Below, piece after piece: positions 45,551 to 57,616 of a stretch of 64,000 nt of DNA. This DNA comes from Globisporangium splendens. Its lineage: Eukaryota > Oomycota > Peronosporomycetes > Pythiales > Pythiaceae. Each line of letters opens with the position of its first letter. Position 1 is the first letter of the stretch. The position numbers and the translations under genes were made by a program. The stretch is taken from NCBI GenBank assembly GCA_006386115.1, contig VFIW01000039.1, positions 248,001-312,000 on the forward strand, written 5' to 3'. The notes beneath the pieces were generated by a model. That model worked only from the letters and a program-made list of their open reading frames with translations. It did no database searches and was not told where the DNA came from.

Positions 45551-47179
45551 GTTGAATGTAGCTAGGAAGCGAGAATGCGAGGAGGGGGGGAGAGATGTGT
45601 GTTGCGCAGTGCAGAATGCGGAATGGCGGCCTAGGAAATGCGCGGAAACTCTTGGCGAGCGGTTGCCGAATGAAGAACCCTCGCTTGTTGAAGTTGCTGT
45701 ACACTGGCCTGCAGCCGCATTGCAACTTGAGGGAGGAAACTTTGCCCAACTCACCACCAGGATTGCAATGTTGTCGCTTGCTAGTCATGCGACTGTCGTG
45801 TGCGTTTGGAAAGTAGAGGTTGAATTTGGGAGTGAGAGTGGGTGTTAATGAAGGTTAAAATACAAGTTGCAAGATAGAAGGCTGTGGGTGTGAAAGGTGG
45901 TTAATGGAGGTTGAGCGATTTTTGGTGGTGATGTTGGGGAGAGAAGCCATTACAGCGGTAAACGAATTGATGGGAAGACCACCTCATTGGTCAGTTTTAG
46001 GCGAAAGAAAAGAGCCGAAGAGCTGCTCGTTGTACCTTGCATAGTGGGTATCGGCAGTAAAACGGGCTTTCGCTCTGTGTATAGAGGACTAACAACAAGT
46101 TCAAAGCGATCATTGTAATCAATATAGAGAGCCTGCATCTGCATCAAGAGGGACATGTTAGCAAGAAGACTAACTTCACTTTTCTGCATGGTTGAAGACC
46201 CAAAATCTGTGAAGACCAAAGTGGAAGGTGTCGCCACGGGTCGTGCCGTGTCGCTAGATGAACACCAATCCGCACCAACCAACTCGCTGTTGCGTCACAT
46301 CTGCCAGCAGTGAAGACCAGCGTCACCGCCTGAAGCAATCACTTTATGTGAAGACCATGCCATATGCCTGCAATTAAAAGGCGCTGCCTAACGATTTACC
46401 GTTGATTTGCATTGGTTTAATACGACTGCGTAGCGGTCGCAGCTGGCGCAGTTGAGTTTTGCAGCTTCTCAATTCTTTCTCGTCAGTTTCGTACAAGCAG
46501 CTACCTGGCTCAGATCAGATTCTATTCGGCTTCAAAGGTATGGGGAATCTCACTTCATCTGCCTTCGAATGCTATCCTTGTCTCAAACAACCAGCATAAG
46601 CAACTGCGAACTGTTCGTTCGTGTGATGCAAACACACTGCACCAGTGGAAAGTGCACGAACCGAAGACGCGACAGCAGCCTCGCAGTTTCTTCTCGCCAG
46701 CCCTGTTTCACTTTATTTTCTTCGAGCGCACCCAGCTCCTCCCACTGCAACGATCAAAGTCGCCTGGTGACTTTGCTGGTCAAAAATGGACTGCGCACCT
46801 TTCGTGTGTCTGCTGTCACAAAACAAAGACTGCAGTACCTTAAGCGACCTTTTAAAGCATGCAATCAACTATTTTGCTCATTCATCAGAATTGTCATATC
46901 CGGAAATGCATAAACCACGATCGTTTAACGCGAGTGCGAGTGGGTACAAGCACTTGTATCCACTGACACTGTAGCCACACCAACGCTCGATCTTTTTTGT
47001 TTTTTGTTTTTTGTTTTGTCAAATGCGGCGCATGCAGCACAAGAAAGAAAGATGTAGACATTTTCAAACACGGCAGAAGCTCTTTTCGTTTCTTTGCAAT
47101 TTTCCACACGAAAACCCCCCAACAAAATAGGATCTTGGATCTGACAGCCGACGCGAAACAAGGATGGCTGTCAGATCAA
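45551..47179. other. Intergenic region upstream of HPPD
   Basis: About 1.6 kb with no supportable gene. The first 250 bases should hold the HPPD promoter. The frame at 46452-46913 on the plus strand shows no recognisable domain, and T-rich tracts occur at 46993-47020. Confidence 0.5.
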
Positions 47180-47500
47180 TCAGCCCAAAATAAGGGAAAC
47201 GAACTTAGCGTGATTGGGCTTCTTTCCTTTCCTTCGTGACTTCTTCCATTTTTTGGTGATGGACTCGGACATCAGCTGATGCCATGCGTACTTAGCAAAA
47301 GATTCGTCCCTAGCCCGCTCCACCCACCAATTAAAAAACCTGTCAAGATGTAGCCAAACAACAATGGCATGAGTGGAAAATGGAGCCACTCCTTCTGCAA
47401 AATGGATGCATGTGCACCCATCGGTGGTTATTGCGCCACTACGTGGACACCAATGCATCAAATGGATGCCGCAATATTGACCTGGGGGCCGATAAATCAA
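47180..47500 (-). CDS. Unrecognised 106-codon ORF, possible element relic
   Basis: The peptide has the mixed hydrophobic, aromatic and Cys/His pattern of a folded protein (YCGIHLMHWCPRSGAITT, VVWLHLDRFFNWWVERA) and ends in a basic stretch (ITKKWKKSRRKGKK). No intact start context or neighbouring exon is visible. It may be the remains of a transposon-encoded protein or a fragment of a host gene. I do not recognise the family. Confidence 0.3.
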   Translation of the reverse strand: MIYRPPGQYCGIHLMHWCPRSGAITTDGCTCIHFAEGVAPFSTHAIVVWLHLDRFFNWWVERARDESFAKYAWHQLMSESITKKWKKSRRKGKKPNHAKFVSLILG

Positions 47501-48354
47501 GGCTTCATCTCATATGAACGTGTGAGCTTAATTAGTCATGCGCGTTGAACAGGAAATGAAACCAAAGACGTTCACACAACTCGAATGCTCGTTATTTGCC
47601 ACAACTGGGCGGTCATAGTACACCTCCTTCTGCTTCTCCCTCATCAAAGCTAGCTCGCTCGCTATGCACAGTGCTCTCCCAGCAGTGCGATCCTACTGGA
47701 CAAAGCTGCTCTGTTTCAACACTTGGTACTTGCCGTTCAAGTTGTGGTACGTTCTTCGCGTCTCTCGTTTTCTCTCCTCCTGCAGAGCATCTCTCGACGA
47801 CCGCAAGTTCCATTGCTCATGGCCGCCGCTTTTCTCTCCACTCTCGCTTCATCCCCAATCTTCACAAAAAAATAAAACACCCACTGGCTGGCGCTTGGTC
47901 CAGAAAACACACCACCAGAGAGACCCACCAAACTACCACGATCTGCTGCTGTTGAGAACGTTCAATCGTGGGGTGCCGGTCAATCAGCAGAAGCAAGAAG
48001 CGCGGTGCAAGCTCCACACTCTCTTCTTCATCTCTCCGTCTTCTTTTTCTTCCTGCCGCAAGAGCCAGCAGCTTCTTCTCCATTCTCCACTCTCTCTCCT
48101 CTGAATAATGACCTGATCTCCACAATATTCAACACACCTCCTCGTAGACCAGATCGCTTCATGACCACACCAGCGAGCCTCTGAACAAACATTCATCCCT
48201 CTCTCTTCACCACCTTCTTCGTCTTCTCTTCTCTCTCCGCAATACAGTCGACGCCTCGCTCACGCCGCCAAAATCACCTTCTCTTCTCTTCTCCTTCCAA
48301 TGAGAGAAAGCACGTTGAACGGCTCAATAAGACGTCTTCTTTCAAGGAACAATC
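47501..48354. other. Downstream flank of Myb-like gene 2
   Basis: About 850 bases rich in C/T blocks (TCTTCTCTTCT, CTCCTCTC). Open frames here result from the pyrimidine bias. No gene seen. Confidence 0.5.
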
Positions 48355-49368
48355 CTAATTTGTGGCCGCGTACTGACTTCTGCCAAACACGCTCGGATCG
48401 ACCTTGGAGCGAAGCGGAGGAATCGAGAACGCGTTTCCTTGAGCCGTCATGTTCAATGGAGGTAACCGGAACACGCCTCCGCCCACCTGTGCGCGTCGGT
48501 CTTCGTCACTCGAGTAGTCCATCGTCTGGTTGTTGTCGATACTGCACGTGGCTAGCGAGCGCGGAAGGTCGATGCGGCTCTGCACGTTCATGTAGCTGAG
48601 GCCAGTGATCGCGCTCAGCACTTTCCCGTCCACGCCGCGCAGTGGGCTCAGCTTGATCTCCGTCTTGCGCGTGCACCACTCCTTGCTTGGTCGCCACTCC
48701 ATCTTCTCCACCTTGTGGCTTCGCTCGTCCGCAGGGTTCATCTCGTAGTCGAACTGCTTTCTCTCCATCCGTCTCGTCATGTCCACGTCCGGCGAATGAG
48801 GTGGCTCCGTCTTCATCACTTCGAAGGACGCCAGCTCGGCCAGCTTGAACAGTTCGCTGCGGCCTTCGCGCTGCCCATGCGCGCCGACGCTGCTGTATCT
48901 CGACGATGGAGACACCGAGCGCGCGGGGCTGTGGTCGCCGTAGTGGCTCATGTCGTCGCCCGAGACGTAATCGATCGCCTTAAACAAGCTCTCCTTGGCC
49001 GAGTACTCGGCGTCGCTCGAGTGGCCGTCGCTCGAACCGTCCGTGACCTGCTTCCTTCCCTTATGTCGTAGCCCGCGTCGCCAGCGGCTGATCTTCTGTC
49101 GGTATTTCTGCGCGTGCGTCATGGTCTGACGCGTGGTCTTGGTACCGATGAACGACGCGATGACTTTCCAGGGTCCAGACGGGTACTTCTCCATGGCTTC
49201 GAGGAACTTCTCGTGCTCCTCCTGCGTCCACATCTTGAGTGGCTGCGACTGCTTCGACGAGTACACGGTGGTCCCGGCCTTGGCTTCCGTCGGCTTAATA
49301 CGAATCAGCTTCCCCTCCGAGGAGGTCATCTCGAACAATTCCTTGCGGACGTTAGCTGAAATCGTCAT
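48355..49368 (-). CDS. Myb-like (SHAQKY-type) transcription factor 2
   Basis: An intronless 337-residue protein. It starts MTISANVRKELFEM and has LIRIKPTEAKAG, the N-terminal block shared with genes 1 and 3. The single Myb repeat is at about 45-97 (MWTQEEHEKFLEAMEKYP, GPWKVIASFIGTKT, MTHAQKYRQKISR). Then come Ser/Asp-rich, probably disordered regions with DYSSDEDRR near the end. It is a likely sequence-specific nuclear regulator, and its targets are unknown. It lies 3.3 kb from gene 3 in divergent orientation, which suggests an old duplication. Confidence 0.9.
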   Translation of the reverse strand: MTISANVRKELFEMTSSEGKLIRIKPTEAKAGTTVYSSKQSQPLKMWTQEEHEKFLEAMEKYPSGPWKVIASFIGTKTTRQTMTHAQKYRQKISRWRRGLRHKGRKQVTDGSSDGHSSDAEYSAKESLFKAIDYVSGDDMSHYGDHSPARSVSPSSRYSSVGAHGQREGRSELFKLAELASFEVMKTEPPHSPDVDMTRRMERKQFDYEMNPADERSHKVEKMEWRPSKEWCTRKTEIKLSPLRGVDGKVLSAITGLSYMNVQSRIDLPRSLATCSIDNNQTMDYSSDEDRRAQVGGGVFRLPPLNMTAQGNAFSIPPLRSKVDPSVFGRSQYAATN

Positions 49369-52300
49369 CTTCGAACCTTATGCGTGCTGCTGCATGAACG
49401 AAGAATATTCCTTTATTGGGGTGCGAAATATGGCGCCGCACGCTGAAACAACAGAAGAGGAAAAGAAGCGCACTTAAGCGGAGAAGGATGGATTGCCAGC
49501 TGGGAGATGGACGCCTGGCGTGGGTGGATACGGTTGGCTCTCGCAACCAGACACGTGGACGCGTATTTCCGAGATCCCACGCTCGTAATTCGGAGTTGAA
49601 CCTGGCAATGCGAGCCACTTCGACGGCCAAGCATAGCGCATAACTCGGAGCCAGCGCGTCGTAATCAGTAGTGAAGCTGTCGCCAAATTGTCACGCAAAC
49701 TGGCCATTTGCAGCGCGTGCATGCTAGAGCTGAAGGAAAAAAGCACAGTTCACGGCGAGTTGGTGCAGTTTGTTTACACCAGTCCAGTTGGTCTCACAGT
49801 CTGCACTCGCACATAACCTTCCACCTCCTAATAATAGGAAGCGACAAACAAATCTGGACGAATGTGATACGCATGGTGCTCGTTGACAGTGTCGAGACGC
49901 TTCCATATGAAGAGCTGTCGTCGATGAGTCGCATTTAATGGAGCCTCCTTTGCTGGTGCATTAGATTGGGGAGTTGTGAACGGGTAGTTTGGGTTCAACT
50001 CGCTGATTGAAGATGGGTGGACAAACGTTCTCTCCCTCGCGCGCTTAATGGGTTGACTCGACCCATTACAAACTGGGTGGAAACGGTGTTGGTAAGGTTC
50101 GGCATTTCCAGAAGCGCACTTTGCGAGGTTTCCACTTGAGCATTGTATGAAAGCGCGAAGAGTCCAGTGTGTGTGAGAAAAACAACAAGCAAAAGACAAA
50201 AGTGGGCAAGGGATGGGATGACGGCAGCTGGGCTGAATGAACAGAGAGCGCATAGGTCCGCCCTTCTTGACGGCTCCGATGATGGATGCACCCACGCACG
50301 CACGCGAACTCCCCTCCGCGAGCAGACACGACCACTTCTGTCAGCGCAAACCGCAAGAGATTTCGCGAGCGCAAACGCAAGCAAGCGCTTGTTTGCATGA
50401 CAGAATTGCACTTGAAGCAACGCATCGATTTACGACATGCGTCAGACGGCATTTTGTGAATTTTTGTGTGACAGCTCGCTGCTGTCTGCGAACGGACAAG
50501 ACCTCTCACGACGATGGGAGGAAAAGAAACAGAAAATGGCACCACGTCCGCTTCCCTTTTCCCAGATCGACGCACAAGTGCTGTCGCTCGTCTGCGAAAG
50601 GGACAGGTTGTTAACGCAACGCAGGTGCAGGATAGTTTGCACACACGAGCGCAGAAACCAGGTGGCTGCATTCTTGTCTGCTGCAAGTCAGTCACACGCT
50701 GCCGCCATGTGATGCGTATTGCAGGCGTAATCTGCATTCTGAGAAATCCTAACACACAAAAAAGAAAGAATCCGTTGTCTTCAAACACTGCACTTGCGAG
50801 TCGGAAAGAAACGCAGGTGCCAGGGTGCAACTGGAACTTGCCAACTGTCTGTCGTGTTTCGCTCCGTTCAAGAGGATCCCTGTTGCTTCCCGAGTGTCTT
50901 ACCGTCTGACCTCTGTCCTGAGGATACAACGGCCACGTTCCAACACTGAATCGGCGAAAGCCACAAGCGGCTACACCGCATGCATGGATACACTCGTCAG
51001 TAAAGGAGACGTCCTTGCTGCGCCGCACATCCATGACAACTGGACTGATGCTGTGAAAGGCAGTTCGGTTTGCACCGCAGATGTCATGCGTTGAAGGAGA
51101 CCACAAGGATGCAGGCGACTCGTGTCATTTTTGTAAAGGACGAGATGGCTGGCAAATCTGGTGGCTTCATTTTTTTCCATTCAGTTTGGGTACGTTTCTG
51201 AGGAAAATCATCTAAGCGAACTCGCTCTCTTCAGTGAAGCCAAGAGAAACCCGAAAAAGGGTTGAGAAAAGGCAAGAGGTGTGGCCAACAACAACTCGAA
51301 GGCAGCAGAAGAGGCAACAAAGCCCTAACCTCGTTCGGAGAGGATGGATAATCGTAGTGCATCCTCACTTTTTGACACCAGCATGTCTAATGGTCTCCCC
51401 TTCCCCTCGCGATAAGGTGAAGTGAGCAACAGAGAGGAGGGCGAGAGACAGGCACATCATCAGTCGCAACAACAGCAATTGCGACAGAAAAGGTTTGCAC
51501 CCACAGTTCAAGTTTACCTCTGTTTAAGAACAGAGGTTGAGAATCGGCGAGCATCCATGATGGTGAGCAAGCGAAATCAATCAACCTCGTCGATCGCTCG
51601 TGTTTGGTCTTTGGGATCTGCTCGCCAGTTTGTTTGCTTGACTCGAGGAGACAGTGCGCGGGCGGGAGGAATCTTGCACATGGATGCTGCTGAAGCGATC
51701 AAACAAGCGCAGGCGGCTCTGGCTTTCGGGTTGTTTCGGTAGTACTCCGAGATTTGTATCATATCAAAGAATCCATCTTGTGGTGCGCTTGCTTTCAATC
51801 CATCCATCTGTCGATGACAAATTTGGCGTGAGTGTGGATGTTGCAACAATATTTTGTAAAAAGTCACGGAAATATTGTCCAAAATCCATCGATCGATCCA
51901 TGATGCGATGTGATACAAATGAAGAAGTGAAAATCAGAAATGCTATCACCAATAAACATAAACCCAGATCTGGCAAGCAGGTGGATACACTATGAAGGCT
52001 ACAAAGCGCGTACCGTAGTTAGAGAGCCGTTTCCGCAGATCGCCATCACCCTTTGCGTGCTGGGCAGGTGAGCGGACGGTAGAAAGTCCGGGTTGCGATT
52101 GGATCAAAACATCTACGTACCTGCTTTTCAGCCAATAGTCGTCGTCCGGGTGGCTTTCTTCGAATAGTGGGTACAGAATTTATGCAAGGGTTCAATTTAG
52201 TTTCTCATCCGAGAGTGCACGTCTCCCAAACATCCACCGTGCGATGCTCAACGCCAGTGCGAAAGCGCGTTAGCGACCCAACATGGATGCATTCGGGATA

Positions 52301-52674
52301 AGAGACTCATGGTCGCCGAGACATAGGGTTACATACACTCCAGGAGAAGAGGCGAGGGTACAAAAAACGAGCGGAGAAAAAGAACGAAAGCCAACGACGC
52401 CACAAACGCCAGCCAACTTGGAGTTTGTATGTCCGCGCTGTTTACCAACCGGATGATCAGTCCCAGACAAACCAACCCACCACTGGCCAGCCAGCCGCAC
52501 CCCGTCCCCTCGTGTCCTGTCGTGAGTGTCTCGCACACACACACACTCTCTCTCTCTTGGATCGATTGCGCACATGCACGCGCACCCACCAATCGCTCAT
52601 TGTTAGTTTTGCTGCCCACTCCCCAAGCCATCCCTGCAGAAAGGGAATCCACACACACACAGAAGTCAGTCAAT
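49369..52674. other. Divergent 3.3 kb region between Myb-like genes 2 and 3
   Basis: Should contain both promoters. A minus-strand frame at 50066-51106 (346 codons) is long but has no recognisable domain, an odd Cys/Arg/Ser composition and no homologue in the window. I regard it as chance. A near-palindrome (AATGGGTTGACTCGACCCATT) lies at 50047-50067. A (CA)n/(CT)n run at 52534-52557 precedes gene 3. Confidence 0.4.
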
Positions 52675-53490
52675 ATGACCATCTCGCGCACAGTGTACAA
52701 CCAGCTCTTCGAGCACTCGGACGCGGCGGCTGAGCACGTGATCCGCCTTCGCCCCACGGAAGCCAAAGCAGGTGCAGTGGTTGTGTCGGCCAAGAACAAG
52801 ATCCAGATGTGGACGCAAGAGGAGCACGAGCGCTTTTTGGTGGCGCTCGAGATGTTTCCCGCCGGTCCGTGGAAGAAGGTCGCGGACTACATTGGCACGA
52901 AGACCCCGCGGCAGACGATGACCCATGCGCAAAAGTATCGTCAGAAGATTTCGCGTCGCCAGCGAGGACTGCGCAACCAGAAGAAGAACTCGTCGGCCCC
53001 GAACTCGCCAAAGCACTTGGATACCCAGAGCGACTACAAGCACGCTCCGATGCCAGTGCACTCTCCATACGGAGTCGCTGATGTGTATGTGAAGAGCGAG
53101 GCGAAGATGTACCCACAGGCGGATATGAACAGCAGCGGTCGTCTGGATATGCTGGCGCGTGCGATGCAGATGCAGAGCGAAGCCAAGCCTTCGAGCCACG
53201 GATACTACGGCCAACAGCAACCAGCACAGCCTCAACAGGTTGAGATGACTGCACAAGAAGGATCGTTCATCATGCCATCGCGAGGCGTGCCGACCGCTCC
53301 AGTCACCAGCGCCGCAGCATCTAGTCCAGGCAACTCGTCGCTGCCATCTCTAGCTCAGATCCTGAACCTCCGCGGCGCCCCCCAAGCTCCACAACCACAA
53401 GGTGCTACGCGTGCAGGCTGCAATTGCAACTGCAGCTGCTCTCCGAGCTCGAAAGGCCAGGACAACTGCCGCGAGTCGCCACTCAAGTAA
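52675..53490 (+). CDS. Myb-like (SHAQKY-type) transcription factor 3
   Basis: 271 residues from the ATG at 52675. Upstream in-frame ATGs are possible, but only this one aligns with the MTIS start of genes 1 and 2. The shared block is VIRLRPTEAKAGAVVV. The Myb repeat is at about 47-96 (MWTQEEHERFLVALEMFP, GPWKKVADYIGTKT, MTHAQKYRQKISRRQ). The middle is Met/Gln/Pro-rich. The end is unusual: a Cys cluster CNCNCSCS, 20-30 residues before the stop, which could bind metal or be redox-sensitive. It is the closest relative of gene 2. The preceding CA/CT repeats lie in its 5' untranslated region or promoter. Confidence 0.92.
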   Translation: MTISRTVYNQLFEHSDAAAEHVIRLRPTEAKAGAVVVSAKNKIQMWTQEEHERFLVALEMFPAGPWKKVADYIGTKTPRQTMTHAQKYRQKISRRQRGLRNQKKNSSAPNSPKHLDTQSDYKHAPMPVHSPYGVADVYVKSEAKMYPQADMNSSGRLDMLARAMQMQSEAKPSSHGYYGQQQPAQPQQVEMTAQEGSFIMPSRGVPTAPVTSAAASSPGNSSLPSLAQILNLRGAPQAPQPQGATRAGCNCNCSCSPSSKGQDNCRESPLK

Positions 53491-56400
53491 TTAGTCTGTA
53501 GAGATCTGCTACTCCCTCCCTCCTCCTGCTGTTAGTCTTCGTATCGTTCTGCGAGGCGTTGTGATGTACTGTAGTGCTCTTGGTCGACTCTCATGCCGTT
53601 TAGAGACCCATACCCATGCGAGGCGGAGAGTATGAAAAGCTCCTTATTATAACCACTATCATTATTGAAATCCATTTGGAATCCCACACACAAATCTCAT
53701 GCATTCCTTTCTGTCTTGTGCTGATTGCTCAATCCTTGTGCGGCAGTTGGCGCCGACTTCGAATTGGAAGGTTCAATGAAGTGTACCCACTACCAGCCAC
53801 TGCAGTGCACCTAGTCGATGGCGTCCTTGTCTGATCTGTACCCAGGTGCAGATTACACTTGCGTACAATATGGCACAAATGCTAGCTGTTGCAGTGCACG
53901 CGTACACTGTATGCGGGCATTTTAAAATGAATACGCTGGCGTCGCATCTTGCATCTTGTGATACGATTTTCCACCCACTTCATTGCTCATAATAAAGCGG
54001 GCGATGATGACGATGTGGAGATGGGAAAATCCAGCGATGTGATTGTCGATTTGTTCTCGTTCGCTTTCGTTTGTGGATGCAATTAAACATCATCGACGGA
54101 AACCGTATGTGCAGGCACAGCAATCGTTGCATGGATTCGTATTGCGCTGCAGCTAACCAAATTCATTTTTATCATGAAGAAAGCGAGACAAATTCTCAGG
54201 AGTGAGACGAATACTAAGACGGCGGACGATTTGAAAAGTTTGCTGGCTGGCACTGAGCAAAAGAGACATTGAACGAAAAGAGAGAGGGACTGTCATCCCA
54301 CATGAAGTACGAATGTGGGATCAGATGTGCACAGAGTGGGCTTTGCAGATGCGGACGCGCACTGACAGCCGCGCTGCTCGTTTCTCACATCTTTCGTTGA
54401 AAATGTGGCTTGGAGAGGAAGCACATTTGGCGAGGCCACTATTGTAGCGCTTGGTGTATGCCTTGTCTGTGCTGACTTGTAGTTTGTGCAAGGACCAGTT
54501 TCAAATCCACATAGCGGTCGTCTGCCAGTACGTCAGTTGCACTCCACTGTTGCAATTTTCCCTACGTGTTATTTAAAAAACGCGCACGATGTAGAATGGT
54601 GGCATGGTCAGACGTGCATTGGAGCCTTGGACTCGTGGTGCGTGTGTCGGGGGATGCTTCCGTTGGCACCCCTCGCTGCGTCACACCATAATGTGGCATG
54701 GCAGCCATTCTCAAACTCGTGGTGCGGGTTTAGAGCCGTCTTCAAACTTGTGATGCGGCATTCGAGTCTCGAACTTGGTTTGGGGCTTTGAAGCAACGGT
54801 CTCGATCGCCATACCAATGCACAGAATCTTCTTCCAGTTCGTGTCAAACACGATCGAAAACCCACGAATCGGTGCTCATGTCGACATCTATCGCCGCTTC
54901 GGGTCCAGCAGCAGCAACAGTAGTAACAGCAGCAGCCGACGGTTGCTGGAGTACGATGGTGGCGCAGAGATCTGCTTCGTCGTCTCTTGGCTCTGGCGCG
55001 GTGGTCGTCGTTTCTTGGATCTAGCGCGAGTGCAGCGCGCAAACGCTTGCTTCGTGCGCACACTGAGAGACTGCGATCGAGAGGCTGCGGACGAACGCAC
55101 GGAGCGGCGAACGCGGCTCAACGCGACGGCATGCTTTGTTGATGGCGATTGGTACGTCGTCATCAGCGAATTGCGAAATGAGCGAACCACTCACGCGCCG
55201 GCGCTGGCCCCGTCACTTGGTGGCTCTTGTTTGAAGCAGCACCGAGTGCGCTAAACGCCAACGTCAGTCAGTCAGTCATTATCGCATGGTCTTATTTCCA
55301 TCCACCACTTGTCTCTGCTGCGAGTGTTTCTTATTTCTACACCACCAAACAGAAACGCAAAGCAAGAAATAAGCGCCAAGTAATAAGCACACACACACAC
55401 ACACACACACATGCACTCGCCATATGCGTGCGTGCGCCATCATCTGTACACAATCGCCAATAAGATTTTGTGCGCGCGAACACACACCAGCGTGTGCATG
55501 CCGAACGCGAGTGTGCTGACGCGTACCCACTGCGGCGAATAAGATACGACAGCCAGGCGTACGCAGGTCTCTTAACAGGTGCGCGGAGTGTGCCGCTGAC
55601 GACGTCGCTTGCCGTGGCGTGGCATCGTGCGCGCGGGTGGCATGTGTGTTTGCTGTTTGCTTCTCTGGTTGTTGCAGTTGAAGTCTTCAAGCTTCAAGTA
55701 GCACGCTTTGATGATTCAAATCAAGAAGGATGTAGCTGCACCTAGTAGGGAGACTCGACACTTGAAATGCAAATTGGAAGATCAGCCACCGTACTTAACG
55801 ATCTAGATTCTGGCTGGTCTTAAGTACGCCTTTTTGTAGCCATCCTCCCAAGTTCAATCGACGTGTTCGTGAAAACGACCGCATCGACGCGTTCGGCGCG
55901 TTCGGCGCGGGTATCTGCGCAATCGCTGTTTTGGGATGCCAGACATCATGCGACGTGTGACGGATTCTGGAGCTCTTCACCGAAAGGATCACTCATGGTC
56001 CAAGCAACCATTTGTAGGCTCTAATTGGCTATGGGGTTGCTTGTGTTCCAGAGTTGCAAGCGATCCAACTGCATAATAATGACCAGCAAGCGTGCCGAGC
56101 ATGATGTGGCAAACCAACGGGGATTGGATTGCAGTGACATCGCTGCCGCGGAGGTGAACGCATGTAGTGAGACGCATTTTGCACGCAGAAGATCCTCACA
56201 CCGCTATATGGCGAGTGAGCACTGCACTTGAACGGCTTGTAGCAAACAGGTTACACTGACGTAAACTTCCGGACTCCTATGTTTTCTTGCGCATTGTCCT
56301 CAACGCATGCATCTCAAATAGTGTTTGCAATTGTCCGTGCGGTTGGATCTATCGCCTAGATCCGCGTGCTGCTTGCGTTCGCTTTCTACTGCCTGCGACT

Positions 56401-56560
56401 GACGTACTGGCAGACACCTGCATCGACTTGAGGCAAAAACTAAACCAAACACTGTGGGATGAAGCTTATCATACCAATTATTACTTTTTCCCATTTAATT
56501 GTAAGCCCTTGCACAAAATGTGCTGCTTTTCTTCGTCACTGCAATACCTAGCAACTCGCC
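53491..56560. other. 3 kb intergenic region between Myb-like gene 3 and SRPBCC cluster
   Basis: No supportable gene. It has a (CA)n run at about 55388-55411 and short tandem units such as GCGTTCGGC (about 55889-55907). Open frames at 54608-55254 on both strands cover the same bases and show only biased composition (Ser/Asn and Arg runs). Confidence 0.45.
55388..55411. repeat. (CA)n microsatellite
   Basis: About twelve CA units in non-coding DNA upstream of the SRPBCC cluster. Confidence 0.9.
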
Positions 56561-57088
56561 TTACAGCTTCGAATCGGCGCTGTAGGACTTCGCCAACGCC
56601 GCCAGTTGGGCCGCGATGCCCTTCTTGAGCACATTGCGCAGCTTCGAGTCGTCGATCGGTGTGCCGTCGGCGTTCTTCTTGGGCGTCGTCTTGCTGCCGA
56701 CGACCACCGTGGTCGACTTGCCGTCCGCCGACGGCACGAACTGCACGAAGCCGAGGTGGTAGATCCACGGGAACTTGCCGAACTTGGTCACGGCGTACGT
56801 GATGCTCGCGACCTGCGAGTTGTCCGCCGCGGGGACACCGGCGCGCAGAATCTTCTCGACGACGCCGAACGCGTCGATGAAGCGCTCGTTGCCCACGAGA
56901 CCGCGGCCCTCGCCCGGGGCCGTGATCTTGAACTTGCCGAGCCAGATCCGCTTGAGGTATGCGTCGAACACTTGACCCACAGGCGCCGGCACCACCTGCT
57001 CGAGCGCGAACGCGTGGGTCGCCGTCGCGGCGTCGAACTCCTGCGCGCCGACGGCGTCCGTGAACTTCAGACCTGCTGTGCTGACCAT
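56561..57088 (-). CDS. SRPBCC (START/Bet v 1-fold) protein 1
   Basis: 175 residues from the ATG at 57088. Upstream in-frame codons exist but are not shared with the paralogues. The motifs that recur in all four genes are VVPAPVGQVFD, PGEGRGLVGNER, a conserved ITYAVTKFGKFPW and KSTTVVVGSKTTPKKNADG. The pattern of long curved sheet plus C-terminal helix fits the SRPBCC superfamily, which binds lipids, polyketides or other hydrophobic ligands. No signal peptide is seen, so it is probably intracellular. It is one of a minus-strand array of four; closest to gene 2. Confidence 0.75.
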   Translation of the reverse strand: MVSTAGLKFTDAVGAQEFDAATATHAFALEQVVPAPVGQVFDAYLKRIWLGKFKITAPGEGRGLVGNERFIDAFGVVEKILRAGVPAADNSQVASITYAVTKFGKFPWIYHLGFVQFVPSADGKSTTVVVGSKTTPKKNADGTPIDDSKLRNVLKKGIAAQLAALAKSYSADSKL

Positions 57089-57616
57089 TGTGCTGTGGCG
57101 ATGGATGCTGCTGGAGAGTGCGTGCGCCTGCTGAAGCGATCGCGAATGGACGAGTGCGGACTGCGCTGCTGTCTGGAGCTGCTCATTGTGAGGAAACCAG
57201 GTTGAACCTCGGAGTCTGTTTCGCAAACATGATGTGCTGACGTGAGGATTTTAGCGAGAGCAGCACAGTGATGACTGGAAAAGTTTGTGTGTTTTTGCAT
57301 TTTCTTTTTTCTCGGTAGAGATAAATTACTTGCTGGCAACCATCACTCTTGGACATTTTGATTTCATATCACGGGATATGCATTTTCGCACGCTTTGAGT
57401 CACTCAAAACGGCAACTCAGCTACCATTTTAGTCCATACATTGTTTTATACGGGCATACTGTTTAACATAATGTTAAATTAAAGATGCATCCTCACCGAA
57501 AGAAATGAGAACCAACGAATGACAAGAGGAACGAAGCTTTGTTAGATCGCATATTCCTTTATAGAGCTGCCGTCCGCATGCGATACTGTTCGCGTTAAGT
57601 GAGCGACAACTCAGCT
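57089..57616. other. Spacer, SRPBCC genes 1 and 2
   Basis: 528 bases, AT-rich in the middle (57400-57500). Presumed promoter of gene 1 and 3' flank of gene 2. No gene. Confidence 0.5.

Noticed and set aside
50066..51106. 346-codon open frame on the minus strand
   Set aside because: No domain, odd Arg/Ser/Cys composition, and overlapping open frames on the other strand. A long chance frame in GC-balanced DNA is more likely.
54608..55254. Open frames on both strands with Ser/Asn/Arg runs
   Set aside because: They arise from trinucleotide-rich DNA (AGC/AAC repeats) and have no domain.
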